Assembly (NCBI RefSeq): GCF_050948175.1
Contig: NC_135202.1
Span: 3,038,001-3,102,000, forward strand
DNA length: 64,000 bases
Reading direction: 5' to 3'
DNA from: Xylocopa sonorina
Lineage: Eukaryota > Arthropoda > Insecta > Hymenoptera > Apidae
Positions 23,153 to 37,640 of the stretch are shown piece by piece. A model generated the notes under the pieces. That model worked only from the letters and a program-made list of their open reading frames with translations, ran no database searches and was not told the DNA's origin. Each line of letters opens with the position of its first letter. The stretch's first letter is position 1. The position numbers and the translations under genes are program-made.

Positions 23153-26100
23153 TTTAATTCGTTGCCTATTTTCTTTTGTTTCGTAGTTTATGCTGTGTGT
23201 TGCATATAATTTGGTGTACGCTGTTCTTTTGTATCAATGTACGTTATAGTTTGTGGTGGGCTGTTTTTGGAAATGAGAGTACACGTGCAAAGATTGAATT
23301 GGTACTAGTTAGAGCTATTAAAGGAATTTTTCTTTATTTTCTTTTAGATTTGTTTCAAAACGACACTTTAATTAACATATCACTTAACACTGAAACTACC
23401 AAAGCAATAAAAATGGTAGCCGTGTGAAGTATTACAGAAATTTTCCATTCAAACATCTTATATTATTTTTTCTTCGAAAGAAATTACAATATTTTAATCG
23501 TCTTTAGTTTTATTACCAAGAAATTACATTTCCATTGAATGCAGTGGTAAAAGTTTCGATGGCATCTCGAAGAAGATAATTTATTATTAATTGACCTTTG
23601 CCCTGCGACGCGTGCTATTTCTTTAGCCTTCTACATCTTATCAGAGATTGGATAAGGATTCCCACCATTCCTTTCGATGAAATTCTGATTTCCTAAACGA
23701 TACATTAGTCAAACTATTTTGCAGTGAGTAACAATGTAACCAGTAACTCACAAAGCATTTAAAACTTTCGTTCGCTGCCATATCTACAGATACCATACGT
23801 TCATTACTACTTTGTACTTGTTTGCATGCATTCTACACCCATTTCGAAACTATTTTTCTTCATACGTATCAACAGGGAGACATTTAGATTTTTTTCTTTC
23901 AAGAATAATTATTCGCAACGAGAATGTTGTCCGAACAGGAATAATGATTCGATACGAAGAGGAGGAAAATTTCCTCGCGTAACCGGCGCGCGTCGACGTC
24001 ACAGAGCGCGTCACTGAAATCGCTGGCAGTTGGGAACTCCCAAGGCACGGTCGCGTGGATTCCGTTGATCCCTCGGGCTGGACTCGTTCCACTCTCGCCA
24101 TGGATTCCCCGAGTGGAGCGAGTTACCCAGAATCGATCTCGTTCGCCAGCGGAAAGAGAAGGACGAGAGGGACCAGTTGCGAGCGGCCCCGATCGCGAAT
24201 CGGTGGCTCGCGCGGAGCAGGCTCGACCGATCCACCTGACCGATCCACGCTGACGCGTTAATCCCGCTCGCGATCCGGATCGTTGCATCGTTACGCAGAC
24301 CTGTTCCGCGTTTACGCGTTTCTAGGAATTGCGATTCTAGGTGAAACCGCAGGAAGAACTGCGGTCGAGAAACTCCCATTTTTTGCCTTGCTTCCCCTTT
24401 TCGCGGCCACGAATTCGATATTCAAACGGAGGCTCGCGATCGAGGGACGTGTGTCTCATGCAAATCAAATGAGAAACTTCCCACTAGTTTTTTTTCTACT
24501 TGGTTATGATGCATGATTCCTTTTAATATCGCAATTTATGCTTTTTTTATTTTTTTTTTTTTTTTTTTCATTATTCTGGGGAATGTAAGATTTGTCATGG
24601 GATATTTTGATATCCTTGCTCATTTATAGGGAATATAGAATATCTTGTATTTTTAGACGCATCGTGGATTATTCTAAGCAACAAATTCCAGAAAAAAATT
24701 ACCTTCCTCATTGATTCAACGTAAATTAAATTACAGTGTTTATTCTTTATTAGAAGTGTAAATTTACATTGACGGTACTTTTTTTCTTCTTCATTCTCAC
24801 GCGCCGTTTTCTTGATTTATTTACTTTATATAATGAACGTACTGTAGGCGATAATTTTAATTCTATTAGTCTGGGAAATGCGTGGTAGAGATCGTTTAAT
24901 AAAAAAATAAAAGATAGAACCACTTCTAGTTGAACGGACCACGCACTTGTGTTACTGAAACCAGTCGATACAGGATCGTTGCTCGTGATTGCAAATATTT
25001 ATGAAAAATTCATTACTGTTGTTGCAGAATGCAGTTCTTTTTGCAAAATTCTGCGGCTTTTTCGTTCAACTTACACTTTCTTTCCTCGGTCACTGTCGAC
25101 GAAATGGTGAAAAGAAACGTGACCATGAAGCTTACGCTTTTTCTACTATCTTTTCCAATGTTGTAATCGCAAATATAAAACATACATATTTCATACATTC
25201 CATACCGCGAACAATTACCATTTATTCTAATTCTTCTTTAATTGCATACCTCGAGTAATTAACTTTAGATCGAGCAATAGATTAGGGCGAATTTTTGAGT
25301 GGAAGCAGCATTGAAGTGAAACATCGAGAAGCCGGAAGCTCGATGTCGACCTTCCTCTTATCTATCCCAAGGATCCAACATTAGAAATACAATGATTAAT
25401 AATACAGAGTTGTACAGATCTCCAGGATACCACGCGTGCACGCGTACAAGGCTCGAGTCCGCCGTCGGTGCTCCAAATGAGACGAGATCTTACTTTCATA
25501 CGTCAAGGCCGCTCTAAGAGCAAGGAAACGGAGCGGCACTTGCTCTGCGTCGATGAAACCCTCGCGCGTACTCCGCAAATCGGTTTCTGCGCTCTCGATC
25601 GCGCGCGTTGGAGCGCATTTTTGTCCTTTTCTTCATTTAGAAAGCAAACCCCGCGTCGGAGCCTGGAGAATCGACGTTCGTCGATGCTCGTGACGCATCC
25701 ATCGCGCTTCGATATCGATGGAGGATCGGGTGAACGACGCAAAAAGCGAGAAATCGATGACATCGATGCATCACGGCTCAAGAAATGTTAACTGTCTACG
25801 CGCGTTTTCTCCCTACCTTTTACTTTACGCACGTTAATTACTTTTATGGCGCGCGCGAAATGCACGCGTTTACGAAACGCACGCGCATACTTCGCACGGA
25901 TGTTTCGCCGTTTGAAATCGAGGATGCGTCGCGAACATATCTCGCCAAGGGAGGGATATTTACGGCGAGCCTAACACCAATGTGTCACATGCGTTTTTTA
26001 TGTGACGTCCGATCGCAAGAATGGTGCCATCTCTATCCGTGCAATGGTTATTGATGCACGATAAAATACATATTTCCAATATCTCTAAGTTATGCCAGCA

Positions 26101-29100
26101 ATAACAACTCGTGAAAATATCTCCTCGCGTAGAACCCGTTGGGCTCCGATCGATATTTCCTCGACTAACGCAATGATTCATTTGTCGAAAAAGTATAAAT
26201 CACCGATCCCGACAATTATTCAGCCCGGTGTAATCGATCTTACATAACGCAACGCGAGCTGGTTTATCCTTTCGAAAAAAATCGAGAACATAAAGTTCCC
26301 CGTTAAAATGGAGCACGAGAGGCACCATTCGTTACTCTGGAAGGTTTCCTATCGTTCCGTTTCCACGTGTGGCAATATTTCCATGCACGCCAGCTTCCAT
26401 GGAAACGTACCAACGTAACGATTCTGGTTATGGGCCCTGTCGACTTCTTCTCGTACCACGTCATCGGATAGCTTCAGCAATTTTCGATTGGTCGCAGACA
26501 TTTAAAGAACGCGTCGAAAAATCCATCGTATCCCGTGGCAGTAATTTCTCATCGCGTCAATCTGCAACGAATGACGCGGTTCAGGCATCGTACCACGAGA
26601 CTGTCCCTTTGTCTGTTTAATAAAGCGGGGTGGACCGGTTCTCGGATAGTTTCCCCCTTTTTCGCCGCACGTAATGTGATTTACCGTCATTATTTTTTAA
26701 CAACATTTTCCTCGTACGCAAACCGTGCGTAAAATGGAAAATTAAAGGACACGCGGTTAATGAAATATACTTTGAGGAAACTATCATGAGCGCATAGCAT
26801 GATCGCGCATTTTCCTTAGAAACGCCATTAGTTCTCCTGTTTTTTATTTTGGTTACTCTGATTCACGTAGTTGCTCGACGTCCATTTACGAAATATTGTA
26901 CGAGACGCTTGATCTTTCCTAGCAGAGGCACAAGAGATTTCCTGTTTCATTTTCTCGCCTGTAAGAGTCGCGTAAACTTTGATCGAAACGTTTTCTGGAG
27001 CGTTTTCGAGAACCAACCGATCGAACGTAGTCTGGAGTTTAATTGTTGCGAGATGTGGAACAGGCTGGTATGCAACGACACGTTAATTAGCACGCGGAAA
27101 AGCGTTTAAGGTCGCGCGGATAAAACAGAGAACGCGGGACTCGGTGGTTCTGATCACCATGAATGGTAATGGCGGGCAGTGAGTTCGTTGGTTCATAAAC
27201 AAATTCCTGAAGAGTTGGGATGACGTAATTTTTTTTAATTGACACATTGGGACATTGCAGATTCATTTTAATACGATTCTGCAATATACGTATGATCATT
27301 TTTTCGTCGTTAACTTTCACTTTCGGGTGATTTTAACGCAAGTGAAGAACAACCACTGTGTTTACATCCAAGTGACGTAATATTAAATACCTTTTTATTA
27401 TAAAAGGAGTAGCTTTGAAATTTAACGATACTATTGTCCGTAAGGAGAGCATTATTTATTTTTGCGCCTAAAATAATGCATCGCACAGTAGAGTTAATTC
27501 TATCTAATATTCTTATCCATAATTTACGAAGAGACTTGCAGCAATTAGTCATTAATCCAACCGATTACATAAAGTCTTTCATGGCAATCACGCATAAAAA
27601 ATCCTTCAACTGTTCAACTTGTTCAATAATAGAAAAAGGACAAGTTGAGACAAGAAAATACTAATAATATGATGAAAATAACGAGAATAGCATCCGACAT
27701 CCCCTATCGTTCACTAACTCGGTATAGATTCACCGAAAATGATCAACAAAATCCTTCTTCCACTCAGACAAGAATGATTAAGATTTAACGGAAAACAGCT
27801 CCTCCAGTGTCTGTAATTTATTCGTTCGTTTATCGACAACGAGTCTCCTACGTTCGAACGTTATCCAGCGGCTCGCGCGCAAACACTGAAAAACTCTATG
27901 AGACTGTAATAATGTTAACTGTCAGGCAACTAAAAACTTGTATCAGACCTGGATAATTATCAGCTCCCCAATGAAAATCGATCGTTTAGAAGCCTTGAAC
28001 GCGGCGGAACTGTTAACTCTACGCGGGGGCTCGATTATGCTAATTGTGCCGGCAATAAATCCCGCCCATTTGGTATTCCGCTTATAATTTCCGATCAACT
28101 ACGTAATTAATCGGAGTACCGTTGCACGGTCGGACTGGTGAAAAATTCCCCGAGAACAATGGAAATCCGGCGCTGTTCGTCGCGTAACTTTAACGACACT
28201 TTCCCTGGCTATTATCGAGCGAGTCTTTCACCTGGCGATTCCAGGAGAAATGGGAAAGTCCAATTTCCGGAAACCACGGAATGACTTCGCGGACGTCAGA
28301 GATACCATCGATGCCGTGGTTCTTGGTTCGGAAAAAAGGCTCGATTCCCGATTACGAACAAACGACTCGACGTTCCTCGCGTAATTACACGCCGCTTGAC
28401 AAACACGCACGATCGACAGGAATTGAATCGCACGTGCGAGACGCGTGCTAACGCAATGGCGGCGGCGATAGTCCTGTTCCCGGAGCGCCGCGTCGTTGCT
28501 TGGAAATGTTCACGATACTCTGGATTTTTGCCGAGATATACCGATGCAGATTTCGAAATGTGTGGAAAGATAGACGCGCGCGGGGCTTGGTTGAGAAAAC
28601 GCGCCAAAAATGGGAACCGTGTACGCGCGCGTTCCACTCTCGCCTGATTATTTCATCGACGAATTTTTATTACACCGGTAAAGACCAAGTGTGTCAATGT
28701 GTACATTAAAATGCAAAATAATCCATACCGATATCCAGCGTGTCGATACTCTCGTGAAAATGTAGACAAACGTTTTCTAATGACATCAAGCTGTACGCGT
28801 GGAGCACGAATATTTTAAATGCTTCCAGCGATATTTCAAATATCCGATCGCCATTTTCATTTCGATCGGAAGAGTTTTTTTGTAACGCAAGCGCAATTAC
28901 GCGATGAAATTATACTATTTAAAAAATGAGAGCAAAAACCGCGGATACGTTCGATTGACAACGCGTGCATAACGTCTCCCGTAAATTACTTTCCGCACAA
29001 CTTTGTATATGAAACTAAGAAAATGTATCGACAACAGTTCGCCATGAAGCGGAGAGCAAAGGACATAAAGCGACTCGAGATTGGAAACGGCTCGTTTCGT

Positions 29101-29621
29101 GCTCTCAATCGGTCGGTTTTAATCGGATAAAATCTCTCATTACGCTTCTGTTGGTAACCGTACGTGTGTATCCGTTAGGCATACTTAATGCCGCTGTTTA
29201 ATGCCAATGGTATTAATATTCATTATCGAGGGTGTGTAAACCGCCGGGGTTCATAAATGGCTGATATTAAAACGTATATTCGAGGATAGGCCGCGTATAA
29301 GTGAATCGAGTCATTGCATAATGGCAATATCGTTTAATACCTAATCGATCGGTGTTTGACGTCATCCAACTTCAGAAATCCATCGGTTTAATTCAATGTC
29401 GCGGTTGGACTCGCGTGTAACCTATCGGTCGATATTGTACACGCGTATGTATTGAAAATATTCGAAAACACGATTCATTGATAATAACGCGTAACATCGA
29501 GGATCGATCAACGATCGTGGCGAGGAGGTAAGAGAGAGTAGGTGTTTTTCACGATCGCACAAAGAAAACCGGTGTTGACGCTAATCGAATCGAAGCGGAA
29601 CCGTGGAAAAAATCCAACGAG
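23153..29621. other. Gene-poor intergenic DNA
   Basis: No supported exon on either strand. AT-rich stretches alternate with CpG-rich islands at about 23950-24420, 25400-25960 and 28180-28640, whose short ORFs overlap on both strands and look like chance. T-rich homopolymers occur at 24542-24568. Distant enhancers of tyrosine hydroxylase could lie here, but nothing in the sequence shows it. Confidence 0.5.

Positions 29622-29657
<36 letters not shown>
29622..29657. repeat. Homopolymer of 36 consecutive C
   Basis: An uninterrupted run of 36 C on the plus strand (G on the minus strand) in otherwise ordinary intergenic sequence. The G strand could form quadruplexes and the C strand an i-motif. 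The exact length is prone to sequencing error. Confidence 0.95.
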
Positions 29658-29658
<1 letters not shown>

Positions 29659-30965
29659 CTGCACGCGAAACGCTATCATCGATGCGATACCACGTTCCGC
29701 GCGGAATTCTACTAGCTTTCAGACGCAAGGTCGGGAATTCGCGACACATCGATTTTCGTATCACAATAGGCCCTATTTCAGGGAAGTAACTATACGTGCA
29801 TTTATAAGAGTATCAAATATAGAATATAATTTTAAATATAAATATGTAATTATATACAATGAAGAATATATACTGAATATAGCAATTAAGTAGAATAAAA
29901 TCAAACAAATTAGGTCTGACTAATAACTCGATGACGGAGTAAAAAAGATCAACTCACTCAGAGTGTAAAAAAAGAATAGGTCGTTCCGTAACGAGCACCA
30001 GAATAAACGACGTTAGAATGGAAGGAAAAAAAGAGGATTGCATACGGTATTAATTAGCGTTGAACTTCCGAAAACGCGAGGGAACGAAAATAACAGCCGC
30101 TCGAAAGCGTAACAACGATGTTTGCCCGCGACTTTTCCACAAAAGAAACGAAACTTTTTCACCGATTGAGGTCTGGGTGAGTTCAATGCCTCTACCTCTC
30201 TCTTTTCATCCGTGGCACAGACACCGGGTGGTTATGTGCCGGTCGTGTGTAACACACGCGCCGATCGGCGAACGATTACTCACGTTCAGGCGGTGGCGAT
30301 CAACGCGAAACAGAAAGCAATTCGACCTCGGCCGGAACCAAACTCAAGGACCAATTTATCCAGCGAGCGGCGGGTCGATCCCAGCGTCGCTGACGGATAT
30401 CTAACGAGCGGCTCGTTCCGCCGTTGGGACCGGGTTCCGCTTTAGGCTCGCTCCTCGATCGGTTCTTATCTAATTTGCTCGATTCGCTTTTTTTCTATTC
30501 GCTATTCCTCCGCGTACGATCATACACGGACGGTCGACGTTTCGATCGATCTATATCCTGCTTCGAGTACCCTTGGATACGTACAGTGAGTCAACACGGC
30601 TTATACTGGTACACTTAACTTCTGTTGGTTCCGTTTTTTCCTACTTTTTTCGCGCGACGCTAAACCGCTGGGTTTTCTTTCGAATTTCACGCATGGAATC
30701 TGCGATCATGGTTGGACGAACAGTGGATGCAACTAATTTTTTTATAGGCTAAGAGTACCAGACGATATAATTTGTTTTAATTACATTGTCGCACGAACGA
30801 ATTATGAACTTCTAAAACTGATTTATGTGAAGTATTTCATTTTTTATTAGTTTCGATTGAAAGTTAAATTGTTATGAATTGTTGGGCATAGAATTATTTT
30901 TAAACTTTGCAAATGATTCTTTATCAACAGCAATCGTTAGTTGGCTAATTCGTGAGTTCTGTTCT
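29658..30965. other. Gene-poor intergenic DNA
   Basis: No supported gene. Several overlapping short ORFs between 30060 and 30618 lack splice context or recognisable motifs. Confidence 0.5.
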
Positions 30966-31093
30966 GGGTTCACAAAAATTGCTTCGCGGGGAATTACTTG
31001 CCCAACGAGCGCGTATCGTATCACCGGGAAAACCGCAGCTAGAAAATGGAGGGGTGTAATGGGACCTGTTCGCGCACCGCAGTGATTTTCCTT
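30966..31093. repeat. Dispersed direct repeat, copy 1
   Basis: The segment containing CGCGGGGAATTACTTGCC, AACGAGCGCGTATCGTATCA, CCGGGAAAACCGCA and CAGTGATTTTCC recurs in the same order about 930 bases downstream with moderate divergence. It has no coding content. Confidence 0.65.
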
Positions 31094-31895
31094 AACGGAA
31101 GACCGCTTTCATTGCATAGCTCGTAACTCTTGCGCAAAGGAAAATGTTAACGCGAGTCAAGAACCAGGTAAATCGCAAGTAAATATCGCCGTACCACGTG
31201 CACAGGGCATTTACATCGAGTTTAACGAGTCGTAGCTGGATGTCTACAATCTCACGAATCTCCGCTGATTCATGCCGAGCACGATTTTTTCGCGACGATG
31301 ATTCTGAGAATCGTAGCTTGTCTCGGACATTGTTCCATTGCTTGAAATCGTTCGATTGCCTAGCGATTTAATCTGGCAAGCGAACGCGTGGTCAGAGTTT
31401 CATGTGGACCCATTCTTTGCCAACAGAAAAATGTGCCGCAAATATTTAACAAGGATCTTTTTCAACGACTCTTTGTCATAAATTTTACTTGACTGAAGGA
31501 ATAGCGTCCTTTTTCCTTTGTAAAATTAAAGAAAGTTTCTATTATGCAATAATTTCATTCATGCAGGTAGCATCTGACAAAGATCGATTACACTTGCTTT
31601 ATTTCACTTATATTGCACTGTTGTATATTGCAAAATGAAATAAATATTCAGTGTACTGTCCGGATATACCGTGAACGATGAAACGTGTCGTTTTCAGTTC
31701 GCAGAATTGTTTACTTCTTAAAATTGCATTCATCGTCAATTTGACAAAAAATCTAATCAATTCTCTGCCACTGTAGGACAGGATTTCCCGAGTTCTGTGT
31801 AATTTTTATAATTTGCACGCTGCTACTGTTATACAAACATCTCTCGACAAACGTCACGTTGATATTAAGTGACTCATTCGTTAACACTGCTCTCG

Positions 31896-32017
31896 AGGCT
31901 CAAAAATTGATTTACGGGGAAATACTTTCATAACGAGCTCGTATTGTATCACCTGGAAAACCACAAGGAGAAGCGAGCTACTTACGTGTCACGGTGATTT
32001 TACATTGCTTTTCATCG
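31896..32017. repeat. Dispersed direct repeat, copy 2
   Basis: It contains TACGGGGAAATACTTTCATA, AACGAGCTCGTATTGTATCA, CCTGGAAAACCACA and ACGGTGATTTTAC, aligned with copy 1 at 30966-31093 in the same orientation. Similarity may extend some 60 bases upstream of both copies. Confidence 0.65.
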
Positions 32018-35000
32018 ACGTAAATATTTCATTTTCCATACTCATCATTTTCAAAACTGAAGAATCTTAGTAGCGCAAATGTACGAAACAGTGATCGATA
32101 AATAATTAAAACGGAGAAAATAGATTAAATAAACCAGTGTAAAAATCAGTGCTCCGGAAAAAAAGAACAGCTTGTTTAAAAATAGACACTCTGGCTGTTT
32201 AAATATTTTTCATTTCTCGCGTTTTTCGTCGTTTCGCAACATCTTCAGGGTCGATGCTGCGCGTGCGTGTGTACGATGAAAATCGAGCTCGGTTTCACAC
32301 CGCGGGAAATAGCTCTGAGATTGACGGGCTAACAATGAGCGTGTCAATGGCACGAGGGCCACTCTATCAGCTCGACGAGAGGATTTTAATAATTACGAGG
32401 GCTCGCCATTGGGAGTCGTCCATCGACAGCGACGGAAGGTTCGAAAACGCACCCCTACGACGCGCACAATATTGACGGAAGCGCGTACACGAACCTCTAT
32501 GCCGTTGCGCGTAATTAAATATCCAGTTTTTCAATTCAATTGATCGTTGGACAGGTTGTTGCATCGTAACGCAGTCGTAATTTGCGAAATATTAGCGAAC
32601 TGTTAATATATGGTAATCAGATGTCCGTGAAATTTCTACTGGAGTTATTTTTAGAAACTTAATAAACCAGTAGAGCGAGCTCGAAATATCTGACGACATT
32701 CTTTAGTTATTCGTCAACGTCTGAATTGTATATTGATTTAAATAAGGTAACTGTCTAATGTCCGGAAAGACGCTGAGTGTTAACAGTTAAGGCACAGGTG
32801 TTGGTTCTATAATAATGAAATAACGTTCATACAATATCCGCAAAATTGCATAACCTATTAATTACCTTTGACGTGTGTACGCGTCAATCAAAAACTTTAC
32901 TTCGACACGAGTGACGAATATAATAGATAATTTTTTTTGCAATTCCTTCCTCGTTCCGCTTTACTTTTCTCTGAAAATTTACAATACAAGCGTTTGTCCT
33001 GCTTTCGACGTGCACACTCGTCATTGCTTGATCTAATTACGCGCTCCATAACGGATTTTCGAAGCTAAATTCCGCATTTATCTGGTTAATAGTATTCATA
33101 CATACAAAATATAATATAATATAAAATAATCTGGTTTCGATATTCAAAAAGTATCTATACCAATCCCAGGACTGAACGTTAGTTCGTCCGATTCAAGGTT
33201 TTTACGAAAAGAACACCGGAACAAGGAAATTCCTTTTTCACTCGCGCCACGTTCAATGTCACAGAGCGCCCCGTCTGTCAAACAACAGCAGACCTCGCAA
33301 ATCCTCCTTTCTATTATCGATCCTCGTCACCACTTGTCACCTCGTTCGCCAAAATCCCAGTGTAGCCGTGCCGAGGGACGAGGAACCGAAAGGAAGGCCG
33401 CGACTTTTTGCCCGTTCCATTGGCACGGCATTTTCTTACGTAACCTCAGCCAGTTTCTCGTAATGCCGGCCGAACCCCCGATCGCTGGTGTTTTTACAAC
33501 GTTGTCAGTCCGTTGGAGGTTGTGCCGGGTGATTCAACGAGTTCAAGGAACGCTCATCCTAGTTTAAACCTCTCATTGTCTCGCGTGAGATTAATCGACA
33601 GCCACCGAAGCGTGATCGTTTTCTCCGCTCGGGATCGATTGTGATCGTGACTTCGAACTTCCGGCAAAACGAGCGTCAGAAAATTTTAGGAAAACACGTC
33701 GGAGGACGCGCGAGTCGACGTCATTTCAACTCCGTAAAACAAAAATTCGGAAAAAATAATCGATGAAATTCTATTAACAAGTGCCCTGCTACTCAAATTC
33801 GGAACGAAAGGGAGTCTGCGGATGATAAGTAATTCTTTAAGAACGAGTTCAGTTTCGTTCAAGGTGGTTGCAGTGAAACGGGTTGGAAAAGCGTCGAGGG
33901 GACACCGCGCTCGATTCTGAACATTTTCGTCGTGTCTGTTTGATGGAAGCGTTTCCATGATTCAACGATAATAATTCCACCGGTGGACGAGTTGAACCCC
34001 TCGAATGCTGGCACATTTTATGGCCAAAGTGGCTGGTTAAGACTCGTCATATTTCATAAGGATTTTTGCGGAGGGATTTTCAGGATCCACGGACCGCTTA
34101 TACGGGATAAGCAACCATAGTCGAGATTTCTGATTCTCCGGTGACATCCTGACGGAACCCAGCGTTCTTCGTGTTACGAAATCAACCGATTGTTCGTTGC
34201 GTAAGGATAGATTAATAATACCAGGTAGTGCGATAGAAGTGAAGGAGATAACCTCTAAGTGTGTAGTGTTTATCCTATTTTCTATTGCAGCAGGTAATTT
34301 ACTTTACCATTTATATGACTCGTGCCGGGTGATCTTTTCTTGTTTTTTATTTTGTTAATAATAAGTATAACAACCAGCCGTTTGTATTTATAAGAAAGAT
34401 TCTGTGCGCCATATGGAATTCAAAGTAAAGGGCACGCTCATGCAAATGCGAATATAATAACTAGACCACGAATGTTTATGCAGATTCGTATTTTTTTTAA
34501 ACAGAGCTATATAAATGGCGATGCAATTTTTATCTATGTATTATCACATTTTCTGCATATTTAAATTTATCATAGACGCATAAATGTCTGCGTTAAATAC
34601 TCACGATTGATTGCAGTTCTCTCCTTTTTATTTTTTATTCAACTTATCCATTATTTTGCCGTCAATACGTGAAAGTCTCCATCGAAATGTCCTGCTCAAC
34701 TCTGAATTCGACTCAAAATTGTTCGAGTTGATCGTATCGCGCGTAAATCAGAATAATCTTTAAAGCAGAAAAAGAGGAACGCGGATAGATTGCATCGTGA
34801 AATTGTTACGAAAGAAGGAACACATTAGCGGTGCTAGACTCAATGGCTAATACGTTAATGATCGCGCAGGTTTTTGTTAACGCTGAAAACATAGCAGTAA
34901 CGAGCGCACAAGAAAAATATCGCGCGTAGATATCTCAATCCTTGACTCCAAGACAAAGAGATCGAAACGTAAATGTCTGCGCGGTAAAACGAGATAAATA

Positions 35001-36230
35001 ATTCCAAACGTAATTCTTGGCTGTACATTCTCTGGCGCGTTTCATTCAAAAAATCGACTCGTACAAAGCTTAAAGAACTTGTCAAAAGTTGGAAAATAAG
35101 AAACAATTATTTACGGATACAAGCTCGAACCATTAAATAGAGCTCGAACCATTCATGAATTTATAAATATATTATAACGCAAGGTACATGTAACAAGGGG
35201 AAAAACATATCTTAATTATAGATACCCAAGCATAATTAATTAAAGTAACTCAATATAACTATACAAAGTTTAGTTTCGAACGATTCAGAATGATTTAGAA
35301 TGAATTAATAAAGCAGCAGAAAGCCATGGCAAACTCTCGACGTACGTTCTAATCGTACGGTGTAGTCGCGTGTACCAAGATCGTGATATAACGAGGCACG
35401 CATTCTACGTGTGCTTGGCGACCTTGCGTGAATCTCGAGTGAGGCCTAAGACAGGGAGAGATGCAAATTGACCATTAATTATCGCAATTATTTAGAACGT
35501 ACGTAATCGCCGAGCACGTTCCTGCACGATCCGTTAGACGTGATCTAATAGCGGTTGAAAACTTTTGTCATCCTGCGCATCGATGGACGAAATCGGATAA
35601 CTCGATTGTCGACCATTCAAACGCATCCGCTTGCTATCCGTTGTTAATGAGAAATTACTTTCGGACAAAAAACGGTGAGTCTGGTATAACAACTTGTCGA
35701 ATGTCGACAACGCGTTTCACAGATCGAAGTTAGTTCCGTCAGCAATGATTATTGCACGTCAATGACCCGGTTCGAGAGCAGAACGAGTCAGAAAAAGGGA
35801 ATTTGGAATTGTAGCTCGTCGTTGGTATTCCAGCAGAGAAGCAGGTTCACGACCAATTAGAGCGGTTCAGCGAGATATTCCTGCGCAGGAAAACAGGTTA
35901 CTGGGTAGTATCGTTTGAACTTTATAAACAACTGTAGATTATCGCGTTGGTCGAGGCAAATGTATGCAACGAGAATTTATTTGTACCATAGGAAATTTGT
36001 ATTTGATACAAACTTTATACATGGGTCTAAGTATATTTCAATGTACAATATTATAAAAGATTATGCATTTGAGAATTAAAAATAGTGAGGATTTCAAAGA
36101 AATTAGTTTGCAAAAAAATTGAGGTGATCATTAAATAAATGACACGTCTAAGGAAGTGTATATTGAATGCAAATGACTTAAATCTAACGCGTAGTCTTTA
36201 ATTTGGTACCGTTATTTGAAAGAAACCTTC
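32018..36230. other. Gene-poor intergenic DNA
   Basis: No supported gene or clear repeat. Short ORFs near 33256-33567 and 33686-33958 show no domain, no splice context and no similarity I recognise. Confidence 0.5.
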
Positions 36231-36234
36231 TATT

Positions 36235-37640
36235 AAAAAGCAATACCAATTACGGGATCCACTAACGACGAAGTCATTACGCAGGGACCCATCCCTAGAA
36301 CCCTGATCCCATCCACCCTCCATTACATCTATATATTCTCAGTACAGAAGGTACCGAGGATTAACTCTACTTGCGAATTTACAACCGGAATCCATAATAC
36401 ATTCTCCAAAATCTAACATAGATTTTAAACTCTACTAACACTTTAGATAAATTAAAGTGTTTTATAAAAAGCAATATGATACGATATTCTAAATTCTATC
36501 ATTCTGTTATAGGAAAAATTGATAAGAATCTTGATAAAAATGGAAACAAAGTTAAATTAAATTAAAATTACAAAGTTGAAGTAAAGATAGATAAAATTCG
36601 CAACGCGATCGAAACGAACAAGTACCAATAAACCTGCATTACAATCTCGCGAGAGCATTCTAACTCGATGATTCGGCACTAACCACTAGGCGAATTGCGA
36701 ACACGGATACGTTATGCCACGCCTTACGTTGAAACTGTTGAAACCACGCTCTCCCCAATAGTGAATGCGGGTATCATCAAGATCTCAGCGAGGCTCAGCA
36801 TTATGACGCATTGCTCACGACGAAGAACAAACCAAATAGACCATCCGCACCGTCCTATAGCAGATCCAAAGACCCCAGCGGCACGGGGTAGGAGCTACAC
36901 ATCGCGACTTCGCCCCGAGCGCGTCCACTGAGCTAAGCCTAAACCCTGATCGAGTACCCAACGGGGATACCAATCGACTAGGGCTGCGAAATCTCAATGG
37001 GCACCGAAAACCACGTCAGTTTGATTGAGTCTCGACTGTCTCACCGCGTGACAATGGAAAACGAAATCTCGAACGAATAGAGAAAATAAAAACTACGTGG
37101 AGCGATTTCATGCAGCACAAAATAAGCATGCTCAAGCGAGTATGTAATGCATTTTCATCACTACTAACTAAACGCGGACCGACTTAAGTGAGAACAATTT
37201 GTTCTGCTTTGATAAACGAACGGTAACTGATTGGAGAAGTGGCCATTTTTCACGTCAGATCAGTAAATGTATTCCTTTATAATTTTATTATGGAGGTGAA
37301 TAAGGGAATGGGAGAATTACATACACATAAAATAAATAAAAGTATCTGTAACTAAAATCCCTCGACAATCCAGGGGCGATCCAATAGCGTCCCAATGGCG
37401 ATCCAGCGGCGAGAACCTAAACTTAACTGAACTTATACTATACTTTAACTAATTATACAATATACGATCCAATTGAAAGTTTCAAGGTCGTGGAAAGGAA
37501 AATTTCGACAGAATTGCATACGACTTAAATCTATGCACGTAATCCTTACCTTGCTATCATTTTCGATAGTGCAATCTCTCGAAAATGTTAGCAAAGACCC
37601 AGCTCCACCCCGTGGAGGTGATTACGCAGGGACCAATAAG
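36235..37640. repeat. Interspersed repeat family, copy A
   Basis: Long stretches align with 39180-40330. One block runs from CCCATCCACCCTCCATTACA through CAGTACAGAAGGTACC to CATAATACATTCTCCAAAAT. A second block includes GACGCATTGCTCACGACGAA, AGCGGCACGGGGTAGGAGCT and AGGGCTGCGAAAT. The final part (about 37400-37630), with GATCCAATTGAAAGTTTC and CACCCCGTGGAGGTGATTAC, aligns with about 39240-39600. On the minus strand, TTAGCTCAGTGG near 36937-36926 matches a tRNA-type pol III A box, which could mean a tRNA-derived (SINE-like) segment. No transposase or reverse transcriptase ORF is visible. Confidence 0.65.

Noticed and set aside
23899..24379. Several overlapping ORFs on both strands in a CpG-rich patch
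   Set aside because: Open in many frames at once because stop codons are rare in GC-rich DNA; no splice context.
36918..36939. tRNA gene suggested by an exact A-box match
   Set aside because: No clear B box or cloverleaf could be built from the following sequence; kept only as a hint of a tRNA-derived repeat.
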